From: Desmodus rotundus
Lineage: Eukaryota > Chordata > Mammalia > Chiroptera > Phyllostomidae
Assembly: GCF_022682495.2 (NCBI RefSeq)
Contig: NC_071388.1
Location: 11,499,171-11,563,170 of the forward strand
Direction: 5' to 3'
DNA length: 64,000 nt
Shown here: positions 35,990 through 47,063 of the stretch, in pieces
How positions within the stretch are numbered: the first letter of the stretch is position 1
Layout of the letters: each line of letters starts with the position of its first letter
Program-made: the position numbers and the translations under genes
Notes under the pieces: model-generated
Databases searched by the model: none
What the model was told of the DNA's origin: nothing
What the model saw: only the letters and a program-made list of their open reading frames with translations

Positions 35990-37330
35990 TGACATTATTT
36001 CCTGTTCAAATCAACCTGTGATGGTCTTTCACATCACTTTTTAGTTTGGCTTATTCTTTTAGATCTGTGACTTCTTTCTGGCCTCTTTTTTGTTTTCTAG
36101 ATTATAACTGTAGATTTTAAAATATTACATAGTTTTACTTTTCAGGAAAGACCCGTGGACAGGAGAATCTTATAGCCTAAAATGTTTTCTTTTAAAATTC
36201 CTTTTTATATTTAACTGAAAATTTTTCTTCATATAAAATTCTATATTAAATATATTTTCTGAAACATTTGGTTATTTTTTTTGACATGTAATGGTACTAT
36301 GGAGAAGTATGGCGCCAGTCTAATCCTCTTTTCTGTGCAGATTGCTTTTTTTCTGCATTGGAAGAAAATTTGTTTTCTTTTTGTGTCTGGAACTCTGAAA
36401 TTTCACAATTCTCTCTTTGAGTTGTACCTCTTTTCACTTTTCTTATGTCTGTGGAGTCTACCAATTTGAGTTTTTTTCCCTAGATTTCTGTTTTCTATTA
36501 GCTTTGTGATAATTTATACCCATCAATGCCTTTCTTCTTTCCTTCTGGTCTTCCAATAGACATGTTGGAGCTTTAGGTATAACCGATTGGCATTTAAATT
36601 TTAAAATATTTTCCATTAGTGTATTAAATTTTATATTCTGGAAGATATCCTTGTGTTTATCTTCCAGACTGTTAATAAAAATTTCCCATTTATTAAATAT
36701 TCTCGTTGATCATTTCATAATTTTGTCAATCATACTTTACATGTCCAAAAATTCCTTCTTATCCTTTCACGGCAGCTCACTCTTATTTTAGGCATGCAAC
36801 ATCTCCTGTTCTCTCTGAGGTTGCTAACAGAGATTTCTAAAAATTATGTATAATTTTTGCATTGTTTCCATTGTGATTACTTTGTTTTCTCTGGAAGGAT
36901 TTTATAACCAGTGAATCTCAGTGTCTCGCTAATACTTAGCTGCTAAACTGATTAATCTCTTTGGCTCTTCAGAGTTTGCTCTGCAGATTTGTAGGTCTGT
37001 TGCCCTAAGGCCCTTTCTTTTGTGGATGTTGGCCTGAATGAACCAATCCAGTTGCCAGGCAAGCCTCTCTTTAGATTGAAGGCTCTCTTTAGTGCAAGCA
37101 CACTGGCAATGACCATGGGGTGGCGGACTCTGGGGGTTGGAGTACTTTGATTTATTTTGTTCTAGGTAGACCTGCTTCTTCTTCCCGATTCCCAACACCC
37201 AGCTCCATTGAGCAGATCCAGAGCCACTCACTGCTCTTTCCTGCCTCTCTTCTCAAGCACTGCAATCTCCATTGTGGGACCATCCAAGAGAATCTTCTGC
37301 TCAGGTTAAAGGTGAGATCTTGAGCTGGGA
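35990..37330 (-). mobile_element. Old L1M remnant, antisense
   Basis: The T-rich plus strand contains, in order, 'gtctggaactctgaaatttc', 'tccaatagacatgttggagc' near 36551, 'tatcttccagactgttaata' near 36659 and a GC-richer end around 36950-37330. This resembles the antisense of an old L1 untranslated region. Family and limits are uncertain. Confidence 0.45.
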
Positions 37331-37339
37331 AAAAGGCTA

Positions 37340-37790
37340 CAGTGAGCTGCTGTGCACATACTGAGGAGAGGTGGCAGCTGAATAAATGAGAAGTTCTTCT
37401 GCAAGTGGGTATTTATTGAAATTCACCCTCGGCCACCTAGAGCTCTCTCTTGCTCTCTGTAATTCATAATTCCATATTTATAGCCACTTAATTGTGTTTT
37501 CACCACCGGGAACAGTTCCTAACACCTATACTTTTCACACATGCATATAGTAAGATGTGATTTCTTTGATCTAGCTTATACTTCTGTACAACCCTATTTG
37601 CTTTCTGTCTTCCAGAATTTTGTTAACATTTGTTATCCGTTCATGGCAGCCACATTTTTCACTTTTAGCATTCTTGTGGGGTTATTTATTATTTTTTGTA
37701 ATATATCTTTACTCCCATTTCAATAGTATAAGGAAAAAATATTTTCAATATACTGTATTATAAAAGAAAACGGAGCATTTGATAAATATG
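37340..37790. other. Unique DNA
   Basis: AT-rich, no gene recognised. Confidence 0.4.
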
Positions 37791-37799
37791 ACTTAGGTG

Positions 37800-38320
37800 T
37801 AGACAATGCTGAATGTTAAAAACTGTGTATTAGTTAATTCTTTTGGCAAACAGAGATGGCAATCAAATACATTTTAATAAAGAGGGAGTAATTTCCAACA
37901 TTTGGATCAAGTTCAGGAAACCAACTTAAGGTGGAAATAATATCCTGGGGCAGTAGAAATGGGGGGTATGTTTGCACCCAAATCCTCACAGGTCACTAAA
38001 GTGACAAGAGGGAAGAGTGTTTACTAGAACAAAAAAAAACTGATAAAAAGGTTGTTTTAAAGAGCTGTGGCCTTTGATAGAGCGATAGAGTCAACCCACA
38101 ATCAAGAAATTAGGAAGTAAATACATTTCCCTTTTCTCCCTTCTTTTGATCTGCTCTTTACTCTCCTTAATTGAATCCAACTGGTAGCCAGAAGGTGAGG
38201 GAGGTTACTGATGCCTTTTCTATAGGTCGGCTTCCAAGGATGCAGGGCAGGGTAGAGAAAGACGAAGAGTGGATCTGCACAAACAAATGGGAAATATCCA
38301 ACAGAGCTCACCCCTCTGCA
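37800..38320 (-). mobile_element. Probable ERVL-class LTR (MLT2-like)
   Basis: A diverged LTR-like repeat recognised by 'acattttaataaagagggag' near 37870 and 'tggtagccagaaggtgaggg' near 38182 and 'agagtggatctgcaca' near 38265. It lies immediately downstream, in minus-strand reading, of an ERVL dUTPase remnant, where a 3' LTR belongs. The strand is taken from that context. Confidence 0.45.
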
Positions 38321-38654
38321 TCCAGGCTTGTACTTTGTGTATGTGAATCACACAAATTGCCATCGTCTATGTTATGGCAATTTGGTGATTTACCCACCTG
38401 GAACTTAAAACAGAAGGTATCGGTGTACTCACATAATAAAGGAGACGGTGAGGTGAAAAACAAATAAATAATTAATATAACAATTTACTGCTGCAGTCCC
38501 CATTTCTGCCATGAGTCATAAGGCCTTATTTGGTACTTACCGCCACTTTTCTTCACTACTCAATCCAAGTTTATTTCTGCCAGCTTCTCAGCTGTATGGA
38601 GTTCTTCACCTGGTAAGATAATGCATTATCTTAGTCTAAGCTGGTCCTGTCTTT

Positions 38655-38945
38655 ATGGTGTCCCTATTGTTTCCACTGACTTGGGCTCTTGGGAAAGGAA
38701 GTACCAGTAAGCACCCCAATAAATCCCTTGCATTCTATACATAGACCTCCTTGTGCTAACTGTGTAGCAGGAACTCGGTTTTACCTTTGTGATTGGTATC
38801 AATCACTTCAGTCAATATGCAGCCTCCTTTTCTTTTGATGGGCTCCATGGTAGGAGATGCTGTCAATGGCCACAAGGAAATTCCAGCTTCCAATTCAATA
38901 AACCGTGACTGTGTTCCCTGATAGTAGCATTCTTCATAAGGAATA
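38655..38945 (-). pseudogene. ERVL pol C-terminus: dUTPase-like remnant
   Basis: ERVL elements carry a dUTPase at the end of pol, after the integrase. It hydrolyses dUTP to dUMP and pyrophosphate. On the minus strand a diverged frame can be followed from about 38940. It has a 'TQSRFIELEAGISL' segment, then the conserved 'VIDTNHKG' motif (the usual form is V-I-D-x-x-x-x-G) and a 'LLVLPFPRAQVSG' tail. Stops occur after the motif, so nothing functional is encoded. The upstream end is cut by the mariner derivative at 38946-39500. The integrase remnant on the far side of that mariner is in the right order and strand. Confidence 0.6.
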
Positions 38946-39500
38946 TGAGAGGGGACCTGGAATTTATTTCTAAAAAATTGTGTATTTATTCTGACATGTT
39001 TAAACTTTAGTCACCTTCAAAGTACTCTCCATTTGTTGTAATACACCTAGCAAGATGTTTTTCCCACTGCTCAGATCAGTTTTGAACTCATCGATTTTGA
39101 TGCCTTTTAGTGCTTGTGCCATTTTTTTGTTTCACTTCTTCCACATCGGCAAAATGTTTCCCTTTGAGGACTTTTTTCACCTGGGGAAACAAAAAAAGTT
39201 GCTTGGGGTGAGATTGGGTGAATGGGGAGGGTGGGGCATGGGGGTCATGCCATTTTTGCTCAAAAACTGCTGAGCACTCAAGGTGTTGTGGGCAGGTGCG
39301 CTGGTAAATCACTCATCATGAAATGGGCAAATGCCTTAAAAGAGTCTAAAAAAAAAATTCCCTGAAGCAGAATGCAGCCTCTCACAACAATGCCAGCTGG
39401 TACACTGATACAGATGGGTTCCTAGAACACTCACCTAGCCTGTACTACAAGGAGCCTGACCTCCAGAAGATAATTCCAGGGTTTTTTGGGGTCCCTGTAG
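38946..39500 (-). mobile_element. Internally deleted mariner, second copy
   Basis: Flanked by TA at 38944-38945 and 39501-39502. Minus-strand ends are CTACAGGGACCCC on one side and the inverted TGAGAGGGGACC on the other. The body retains the same C-terminal transposase part as the copy at 2393-2955, including 'VKKVLKGKHFADVEEVKQK', and lacks the N-terminal half. The length (555 bp against 563 bp) and the shared 5' segment show that both copies derive from one deleted master. It interrupts the ERVL element between integrase and dUTPase. Confidence 0.85.
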
Positions 39501-39689
39501 TACAATTCCAAACCCACTTAACTGACAGTTAACCCACTATTCTTTAAGTTATTTATTTTGGTAATAATAAAAAAATATTCTTACCTCTACATTTTAGTTC
39601 CTTTTCCCACATTTTCTGGTTTTGGAAATAATGGCCCCCATATAGAAAACACTAGTTTAAGTCATATAACTTGTCTTGTGTACAGAACT

Positions 39690-40005
39690 CAAATGTACAG
39701 ATTGTTGTTTTCCATTTGGTGAGTTAACTGAGTCCTTAGCTGCCCATGACTTTGTTACATCAGGCCAGCATCTTGTGGGTTATGGGCCCACGGTAAGACC
39801 AGTAAAATTTGTGGTTATGAGCCCCTGGTCCCATATTCTTTGCCTCAAAATGAGTCTTTTGGGGGGAGATGATATTGTTTGGGGTTCCACAGTGATAGGC
39901 AATGTTAATAATGAAGACCCTTTTAGGAGCGGAGCAGCGCAAAATAGAGAAAAAAGTGGATCTGTAGGAAAACATAGCACACAAGTAAAATTTACTATTT
40001 GGTGA
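39690..40005 (-). pseudogene. ERVL pol integrase core remnant
   Basis: The minus strand encodes a segment with 'GTPNNIISPQKTHFEAKN' and then 'FYWSYRGP'. It follows the layout of the ERVL integrase catalytic core, where the usual G-x-P-x-x-I-x-S-D-x-G-T-H-F block holds the second catalytic aspartate. Here that aspartate position reads P, so the site is destroyed. The frame is open for about 74 codons on this strand, but a complete gene is absent. Integrase followed by dUTPase and LTR on the minus strand is the canonical ERVL 3' order. Confidence 0.62.
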
Positions 40006-40009
40006 GAAG

Positions 40010-40095
40010 AAGAAAGGCAGAAGAAAGAAGGGAGAAAAGGAAGAAAAGAAAAGGAGAGGGGTGGGGATGTGGATGGGAAAATGGGGAGGATGCTG
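40010..40095 (+). repeat. Purine-rich low-complexity tract
   Basis: About 85 bases of GA-rich sequence between the ERVL remnant and the plus-strand LTR. Confidence 0.8.
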
Positions 40096-40189
40096 GTTTA
40101 AAGAATGTTTAGAAAAAATAATTTACTAGGGTTAAATTAGATAGGTTACCAGTGAGATGAGTTCTTTTGGTTTAGACCCCTTGACATTT

Positions 40190-40847
40190 TGTATTGTTGG
40201 TTATATGCTTAGGATCCTCCTCTGACTTTCTTCCCCTGGCATGTTGCTAGTCATGTGGCAAATCCCTTTGGAGGGGGAACACGGGGCTGAAGAGTGGCCT
40301 CATGCTACTCTCACGCAGGCCCCTGCAGGATCACTCCCTTAAGCATTGACCCCTAGAGATGGCATCTAGGCCTCAGTTGGCTTTCAGCTGCTGGCCCAGA
40401 AAAGCAGCAAAACCAAACAAACAGGTCACGACAGACATCAGGACCTGCTGTGCTAACTACTGACCTCCTGCCCTGGTGCCGACCAATGAAAGGACACACC
40501 TGGAAAGCTGATGAATATTCTGTTGTGATCCCCCTTGGAACCTCCCCTAAACTCTCCACCCTTAAAAGCCCTTAGGACAGGGACCTAGTGGGGCTCTCTC
40601 CATGGAGCACGTGTGTGCCTTTCCTACTCTCTTCCCCCAGGGCCGTTTTCCTTGCCTCTCTCTTTCTCTAAATCTCCAAGGGTCCTTCTTTTAGCTCCTG
40701 AGTCCACTTATTCTATAGCTCACTTCTTCTATCTCTGTGACTTTCTAAATAAACTTTCTCTTATAGTTTAAGTCTTGGATATGAATTCTTCCTTAGCCAG
40801 AACTCAAGCACCAAAGTTGCTGAACTGAGTTCCAATTGCTGGTAACA
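40190..40847 (+). mobile_element. Class-I-like retroviral solo LTR, sense
   Basis: U3 to U5 signals are in order: a CCAAT box at 40483-40487, a TATA-like TTAAAA at 40562-40567, and a poly(A) signal AATAAA at 40748-40753. The U5 ends in 'gagttccaattgctggtaaca' at 40847. A PBS-like TCTGGGGCAG follows directly. No gag, pol or env of this element adjoins, so it is probably solo. The left edge is approximate. It is opposite in orientation to the neighbouring ERVL remnant and unrelated to it. Confidence 0.65.
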
Positions 40848-40869
40848 TTCTGGGGCAGTTTTTGCTGCC

Positions 40870-41255
40870 AACAGTTATAGTTATGTATAATATATTTGTT
40901 TTTAACTTTTCAACTAGAGTTATAAGAAATTTTTAATTAATTTCTTAGCATAATTAAAGTTATTTTTAATCTAACTTTTACTTTTAAACAGATAGAGAAA
41001 CGTGGTTTAATGAATTGAAACTAATTGACTATGGAGAAAACAACCAAGTAGTTAAAATTAAATGATATTTGAAATTTGTAGTATTTGTATTCATTTCTGT
41101 CATACTATATAGCACATATATATATCTTACCTATTATAAATTTTAGTTTTAATTAATACATCATTAAGTTTAGTGCTTCTTTCTGGATTCTATATATAAG
41201 ATCATATTATATGGCAAATAGGAACACTGGGCAATTTCCATGAAACACTTTATTA
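40870..41255. other. AT-rich unique DNA
   Basis: No feature is recognised. Confidence 0.45.
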
Positions 41256-41259
41256 GGTT

Positions 41260-41950
41260 TTGAAGTATGCCTCTAAATTATTTCAAGAATCCACCCACTC
41301 TTAGCTATCCTGTATCTGAAACGCATGATCACTGGAGACAAAAATTAAGTGTGTCATTTTTGGAGGGACACGTGAATATTGTCCGCAGTTTTTGTTTTCA
41401 TTGCAAAAGAGAGCGAGCAGAGTCTCTGGGGCCTGAAGCTGGCGCCCTCAGCTGTGCTTGCATTCCTCAAGTGAGCTCGAGAACAAACAGTTCGAGTACA
41501 TACATGACATATTCCTAGACTTTTCTTGGCAATGTTGCAGAGATGTTTTTAGCTACCGACATGTTATTTAATTTTTGTTTTTTTCTGGCACCCCTGGTGG
41601 CAAAATATGCTTGCGAAACTGTTACTTTTGTTTTTTGCCTTTCAAATTTCTTGTGTGAGAGTAAAATATTTTGTGCAGACAGGGTAAGCTTTGATCTGTA
41701 AGAGAAAGGAAAAACGGCCTGGGTCTGAGAGCTGCGGATTAAGTTTTGGATTCTCTGCCTGTCAAGCTTGTGCCTGAACGGACAGGGCTCAGCAGCTTTT
41801 TAATACACATCGCTCGTGTGCATATTTACACACACACTCATAGATTTGTGTACACATCTATGCAAGTTAATTAATTGTGCAAGAAGGTAATTAGCCTTCT
41901 TTTAATGTCTGAGCAGAAACAAATGAGAAAAAAGCATAACTATGATCTTA
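41260..41950. other. Unique DNA, candidate conserved or regulatory element
   Basis: Not a recognised repeat. It contains a CTCF-like string (minus-strand TGCCACCAGGGGTGCC at 41587-41602) and homeodomain-like TTAATTAATTG near 41868, with a GC-richer core at 41400-41480. Function is inferred only from composition and motifs. Confidence 0.35.
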
Positions 41951-41959
41951 TGAGCATCA

Positions 41960-43785
41960 GGAATAGTTCTCAAGAATAGAATGATGTTATTCTTACTATT
42001 TGTCCATTCAGAACATTAGAGTTTATAGATAATTTCCATAAGCAATTCCTGTTCTCATTTTTCCCTAATATCTGCTGGTTGTTTTTGACCATAGAATTAA
42101 CAAGGAAGCTACTGTGACATTAGCTCCTTTTTATAAGGCTCTCTTCCTTTCAGCCATTCCTTCTACTCTGTACCATGTGCGTTGCTCAGTCTAGAATCCT
42201 TGTTGGAACAAGTTGAGGTATTTATTTTAAAAAGGAAATGTACAGAAGGAAGGTTTCTCCAGAAGATACTTACTTATAATTTTTACTTGGGAAAACATAT
42301 TATGTAAATGTGCTAAATATCCTCATCTAATTAATACATAGCAGCAACATGGCATTGTTAGCAGAGTATTAATTCTTTATTGATAAGTTTTGTCTACAAA
42401 TACTTGTGTGTACTATTAATATGCAAATGATGTACCCCTAAAATTTATACTAATGAATAGTTTTAAATTAAATTTATGAATTGTGTTCTCTTTTCTGGTT
42501 AAAATTGCAAGCCTTTGATCTACTTCTTTCCTAATTAGAAATTAGGGTGAGATATAGTAGCTTGATGAAACCTCAAATATTCAACATTAATTCAATAATC
42601 ATTGCATTAGGTGAGAAATATTCAGAAACACATGTGAGAGAATTATAGCTAAAACCAAATTAAGACACTTCCATTAAAATCTTTTTAACATTCTGGATGC
42701 TACAACAATGAACAATGTCAAGTTAAAACTTGAAGATGTTCAATATTTTTAATAATACTATGATATGATAATAAATTACAAGTGGTTTCAATATCATTAA
42801 CAGTAATTTAATGTAATAATAGCAATGATTGGTGAAAAAAGTGACCTAAGAAAAGATTTTTTCCCTAAATCCTCATGGGACCCTTTAAATTTCCAGTGAC
42901 TTCCAGGTCTGTCTATTTGCTGCTGGCGTGTGATGTGCTTATTCAGTCTCAGTTTCATAGACACTGAACAGAGAAACTAGCCTGGGTGGGTGAGTGAGTG
43001 AGTGTGTATGATTGTGTGCGGATCGTATCATCTCTGCGTATGCTCTACTTTAGAAGAAGATGAGACAGCAAAAGGAGAACTACTCTTCCCACTCCTAGTC
43101 GCTGCCTTAGGACACAGGAAGACTGGCAGCGATGAGAAGGGACTCTGGATGGGCTCCAGTGACTTCTGGAACATGTAGCCTCAGCTTCCAAGAGTGAAGC
43201 AAGGACTTTGAATGGTATCTGGCAGTCCTTTGAAAAACTTATGTAATAAAATATTTTCTCCTTTCGGGCAAAAGTTTTTAATTAGGTTTACATTGTTTAA
43301 TTTTTTGTGCAAATGTTAGCAGTCACAACACCTGAGGCTGCTAATTTGGCCCTGTGAACACCCCACCATAGCCCACTGAGTGGTGTTCACTCACGCGCAG
43401 TCTCTGGGCCTAAGCAACTGTGGCTCTCAGGTGGGCGGGAGGAATAAGTACACCTCACATAGCACGTAGGGTGAGCCTTTACTTATTCTGGTGTGGACTG
43501 GAGCTTAGATCCCTCAGAGATCATTTGAGCGTTTATTTTAAGGAACCAACGTTTAAAGCAACTACAGAGATTAAATAGAGTGGAGTTCATAGTCCCTAAA
43601 AAGTCACTATTGTGACCAAAGTGTGATTTGATGATCCTGTGGGTTGTTTTCATACATTTTACATGTTTTACATATATAATGTAATGAAGGGACTGGTCAA
43701 AGTTACTTTCTTTTGTAATTTCTCCTTTATCTTTAGTTATATATTCTATAGTTTATATATTTTTAAAATTTTTGATAATCAATAA
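41960..43785. other. Unique DNA, no gene
   Basis: No coding or repeat family is recognised except a short GTGA-type run near 42985-43015. Confidence 0.45.
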
Positions 43786-43803
43786 GTAAATTTAATGCTT
43801 TTT

Positions 43804-44010
43804 AAAAGATTTTTATTTATTTATTTTTAGAAAGAGGGGGAGGGGAAGAGAAAGAGAGGGAGAGAAAGATCAACGTGTGGTTACCCCTCCCATGCCCCCC
43901 ACTGGGGATCTGGCCTGTAACCCAGGCATGTGCCTTGAGGAGGAATTGAACTGGTGACCCTTGGGTTTGCAGGCTGGTGCTTAATCCACTGGAGCCACAC
44001 CAGCTAGGGC
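43804..44010 (-). mobile_element. Ves SINE (tRNA-derived, bat), antisense
   Basis: The plus strand starts with an antisense tail 'aaagatttttatttatttat' and a GA-rich body and ends with 'ccactggagccacaccagct', the antisense of the tRNA-like head. The flanks GTAAATTTAATGCTTTT at 43787-43803 and GTAACTTTAATGTTTTA at 44011-44027 match at 14 of 17 positions as target duplications. Confidence 0.9.
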
Positions 44011-44129
44011 AGTAACTTTAATGTTTTATACATCTAAATATAACTTTAAATGTACAAATAAGGGTCATAATAAGGTCAAACAAAATAGAGAATTTAATAA
44101 CATCTTCGGTTTTTTTCAGAGATGATTGA

Positions 44130-44330
44130 ACATACATACCTAATTTATTTGATCCTCACAACAATTATGGGGTAGGCAAAATTGTTTATCTAGCTATAGT
44201 TTGTACATGAGTCGTTGAGGCATAGAAAGATTCTATAAATTTCCCAAGTCACACACTATTGAGCTGGCAAGCTGTGCTTCTGGCCTAGGCTGTCTGGCAC
44301 CAGCTGGCACCAGGGCATGTCCTTACTGAC
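44130..44330 (-). mobile_element. MIR SINE
   Basis: 'gatcctcacaacaattatgg' near 44151, 'gttgaggcatagaaagattc' near 44214 and 'tcccaagtcacacactattg' near 44241 are antisense MIR segments in order. Confidence 0.7.
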
Positions 44331-44924
44331 TGCTGCGAAGTCCTACCACAGAGTGAAAGTTAACACAAAACAGAAAGTTCAATGCAAGAGCTTTGTAAAA
44401 CAAAGCAAAACACATTACTATTGGTTTTGTCTGAGCACATGTAAAAAAAGCACACAGCTCTCAATGTAGTGCTTTAAGTATTCAGACATTAGTCAAGCAT
44501 CACTAAATGCATAGGAAAGAAAATACATTTAGAAAGCAAAGCACACTTTGAAATATGAAGCACATGATATTTGTAAAAGGTGCCTGATAATATTTTAAAA
44601 GGTAGAAGTAAATGGTGTGTCTTTTGCTTATTGGTTAATTAATCACTAAGGTGACCTGAATTCTAATTGCATGCCAGTGTAGTTAGTTGAGTACTTTTAT
44701 TTTTAACTTTAAAACTTGTTCACACAGAGCCTCAGATGTTCAGAATTTCCTTGGCTACTGATGATCATTCTTTCAAACTCTACTCTAGTTACCAACCAAA
44801 GCTTGATTCACATTTTGTTTCTGACAGAAGAAATAATTGCTAGTGAATAGGATTGCATAGGTCTCTGATCCCATAAAACCTACATTCTTTTAAAAGATGC
44901 AAACGACAAACTCCACACCTACAA

Positions 44925-45520
44925 CACAGTTCATTGAGTTGGGCGAAATGGAACATAAAACACAGAGCCTAAACTGACTCCGAGGAAGGGCCAGTAAGAC
45001 CTCCCTGTAAAAGGGAGTCGGGTGCAGGGATGGTTTTCCAGGCAGCACAAGCAAAGCCTTGAAAGACAAAACCAAGACACGTTTGAAAATCTCAAGAAAT
45101 TGAAGAGCAATGGTGGAGAAGTAGGGCTTTGGATTTAGACTTTTCTGAGTTCAAATCAGAACTTTACCATTTTCTAAATAATATGACATTTTGTGACGTG
45201 GGAAAGGTTACTTCATTTTTCAAATGCCTAGTTTTTGAAAATAAAAAGAAATCCATCCTACCTTGAAAATCTTTAGGGAGAATTAAAGGTGATTTGGTAT
45301 GTAAAGCATTAAGGATAGTATCTGGTATATAATGAGCTCTCCAGTGCACTGTGACTGAGAGCTGGTGGGAAAAATGCTGAGAGGGGAGGCTGCAAGACTC
45401 AGCCTCGGGTGGCCATGTAGGATGTCCAGAGTTTGGACTTTGTCCTCGTGTAATAAAAAAAAAAATCAGAAGGGCTTTAAAATAAGAAATCACTCCATCA
45501 GGTTTCCATGTTGAAGAAAA
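44925..45520 (+). mobile_element. Ancient interspersed repeat with an inserted MIR
   Basis: 'ttttccaggcagcacaagca' near 45034 and, beyond the MIR, 'gtccagagtttggactttgt' near 45424 match the same unnamed ancient repeat suspected at 11080-11960. The MIR at 45108-45343 splits it. Confidence 0.45.
45108..45343 (+). mobile_element. MIR SINE
   Basis: 'ggctttggatttagactttt', 'gagttcaaatcagaacttta' and 'ggagaattaaaggtgatttg' near 45279 give a near-complete MIR order. Confidence 0.7.
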
Positions 45521-45529
45521 TTAATATTG

Positions 45530-46003
45530 GCATGTAGTTATGTACAATAAAAATGAAAAATATTTTATTTTGTGCGGTGTTATGAAGACAAGACTGAATA
45601 AAAACAAACATGTGCAGTGGCAGCAACAAGACCCAATTCTCTTTAGAAATGTACACTTTATGTATTAATAGATAGAAAAATCCTGGCAGCCAAATAAGAT
45701 CTTGGAGACCCACCTACATGCAGAGAATGTCTCTGGATCACAAAGCAATTGCATAACTTGTTTGTAATTCTTAGAAAAATGTATGGGCATTTCAGTTGTT
45801 GACATATCCCCATGTGCAGACAAATAAAAATCACATGCCTAGCAGATGGTCAGAAATTTGATTACACTTAAATTCAGAATTATAACATTTGTGATTTTTA
45901 TGTCCTTAGATTGTTGTTGCCTGTTACTTATTATACTGTGATTGCATTCAATAAATGTTTGCTGAATCAATGTTTATGTGCAAGTCATTTTAGTTTTATG
46001 CTT
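45530..46003. other. Unique DNA with an L2/MIR-like tail
   Basis: Mostly unrecognised. 'attcaataaatgtttgctga' near 45945 is a typical L2/MIR 3' end. Confidence 0.4.
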
Positions 46004-47063
46004 CTGTCACTTCTTTTTTATGATTACTGTTATTACTTTTCTTTTTATTCATTTATTTATTTATATTTTTTATTGTATTTTTTCCCATTACCATTTATCT
46101 CCCTTATACCTGCCTCCCCTCCACAATCACCACACTATTGACCACATCCATGAGTCTGTTTTCCTTTTGCTAGATCCCTCCATCTCCTAACCCCTACATA
46201 GTTGTCATCCTGCTTTCTATCTATGAATCTGTCTCTATTTTGCTTGTTTGTTTGTTCATTAGATTTCACATATGAATGAAACCATATGGTATTTGTCTTT
46301 CCCTGACTGGCTTATTTCACTTAGCATAATGTTCTCCAGGTTTATCCATGCTGTTGCAAAAGGTAAAATTTTCTTCTTTTTTATGGCCAAGCAGCATTTG
46401 ATCAACAAAGTAGGAATAGAGGGAATATACCTAAACATCATAAACACATATGACAAACCCATTGACAACATCATACTCAGTGGGCAAAAGCTAAAAGCAT
46501 TCCCTTTAAGATCAGGAAGAAGACAGGGATATCCATTTTCACCTCTCTTATTTAACATAGTACTAGAAGTCCTAGCCATAGCAATCAGACAAGAAAAAAA
46601 CAAAAGAAATAAAAGGTATCCAAATTGGAAAGGAAGAAGTAAAACTGTCTTTACTTGCCAATGACATGATACTATACATTGAAGACCCTAAAGAGTCCAC
46701 CAAGAAAACACTAGAACTGATAAGTGAATTCAGTAAAGTAGTAAGTTACAAAATTAATATCAAGAAATCAGTTGCATTTTTATATGCCAATAATGAACTA
46801 CGAAAAAAGGAAATTAAGAAAATAATGCCACTCATGATTGCTTCAAACAGAATAAAATACCTAGGAATAAATCTAATCAAGGATGTAAGAGACTTGTACT
46901 TAGAAAATTATAAGACACTGAATAAAGGAATCGAACAATATACAAATAAGTGGAAGCACATACTTTGTGCATGGATAGGAAGAATTAATATTATAAAAAT
47001 GTCCATGCTACCCAAAGCAGTCTATAGATTCAACACAATGCCTATCAGGATTCCAATGACATA

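Noticed and set aside
39676..40005. 109-codon plus-strand frame
   Set aside because: It is the antisense of the ERVL integrase remnant, which explains the sequence better.
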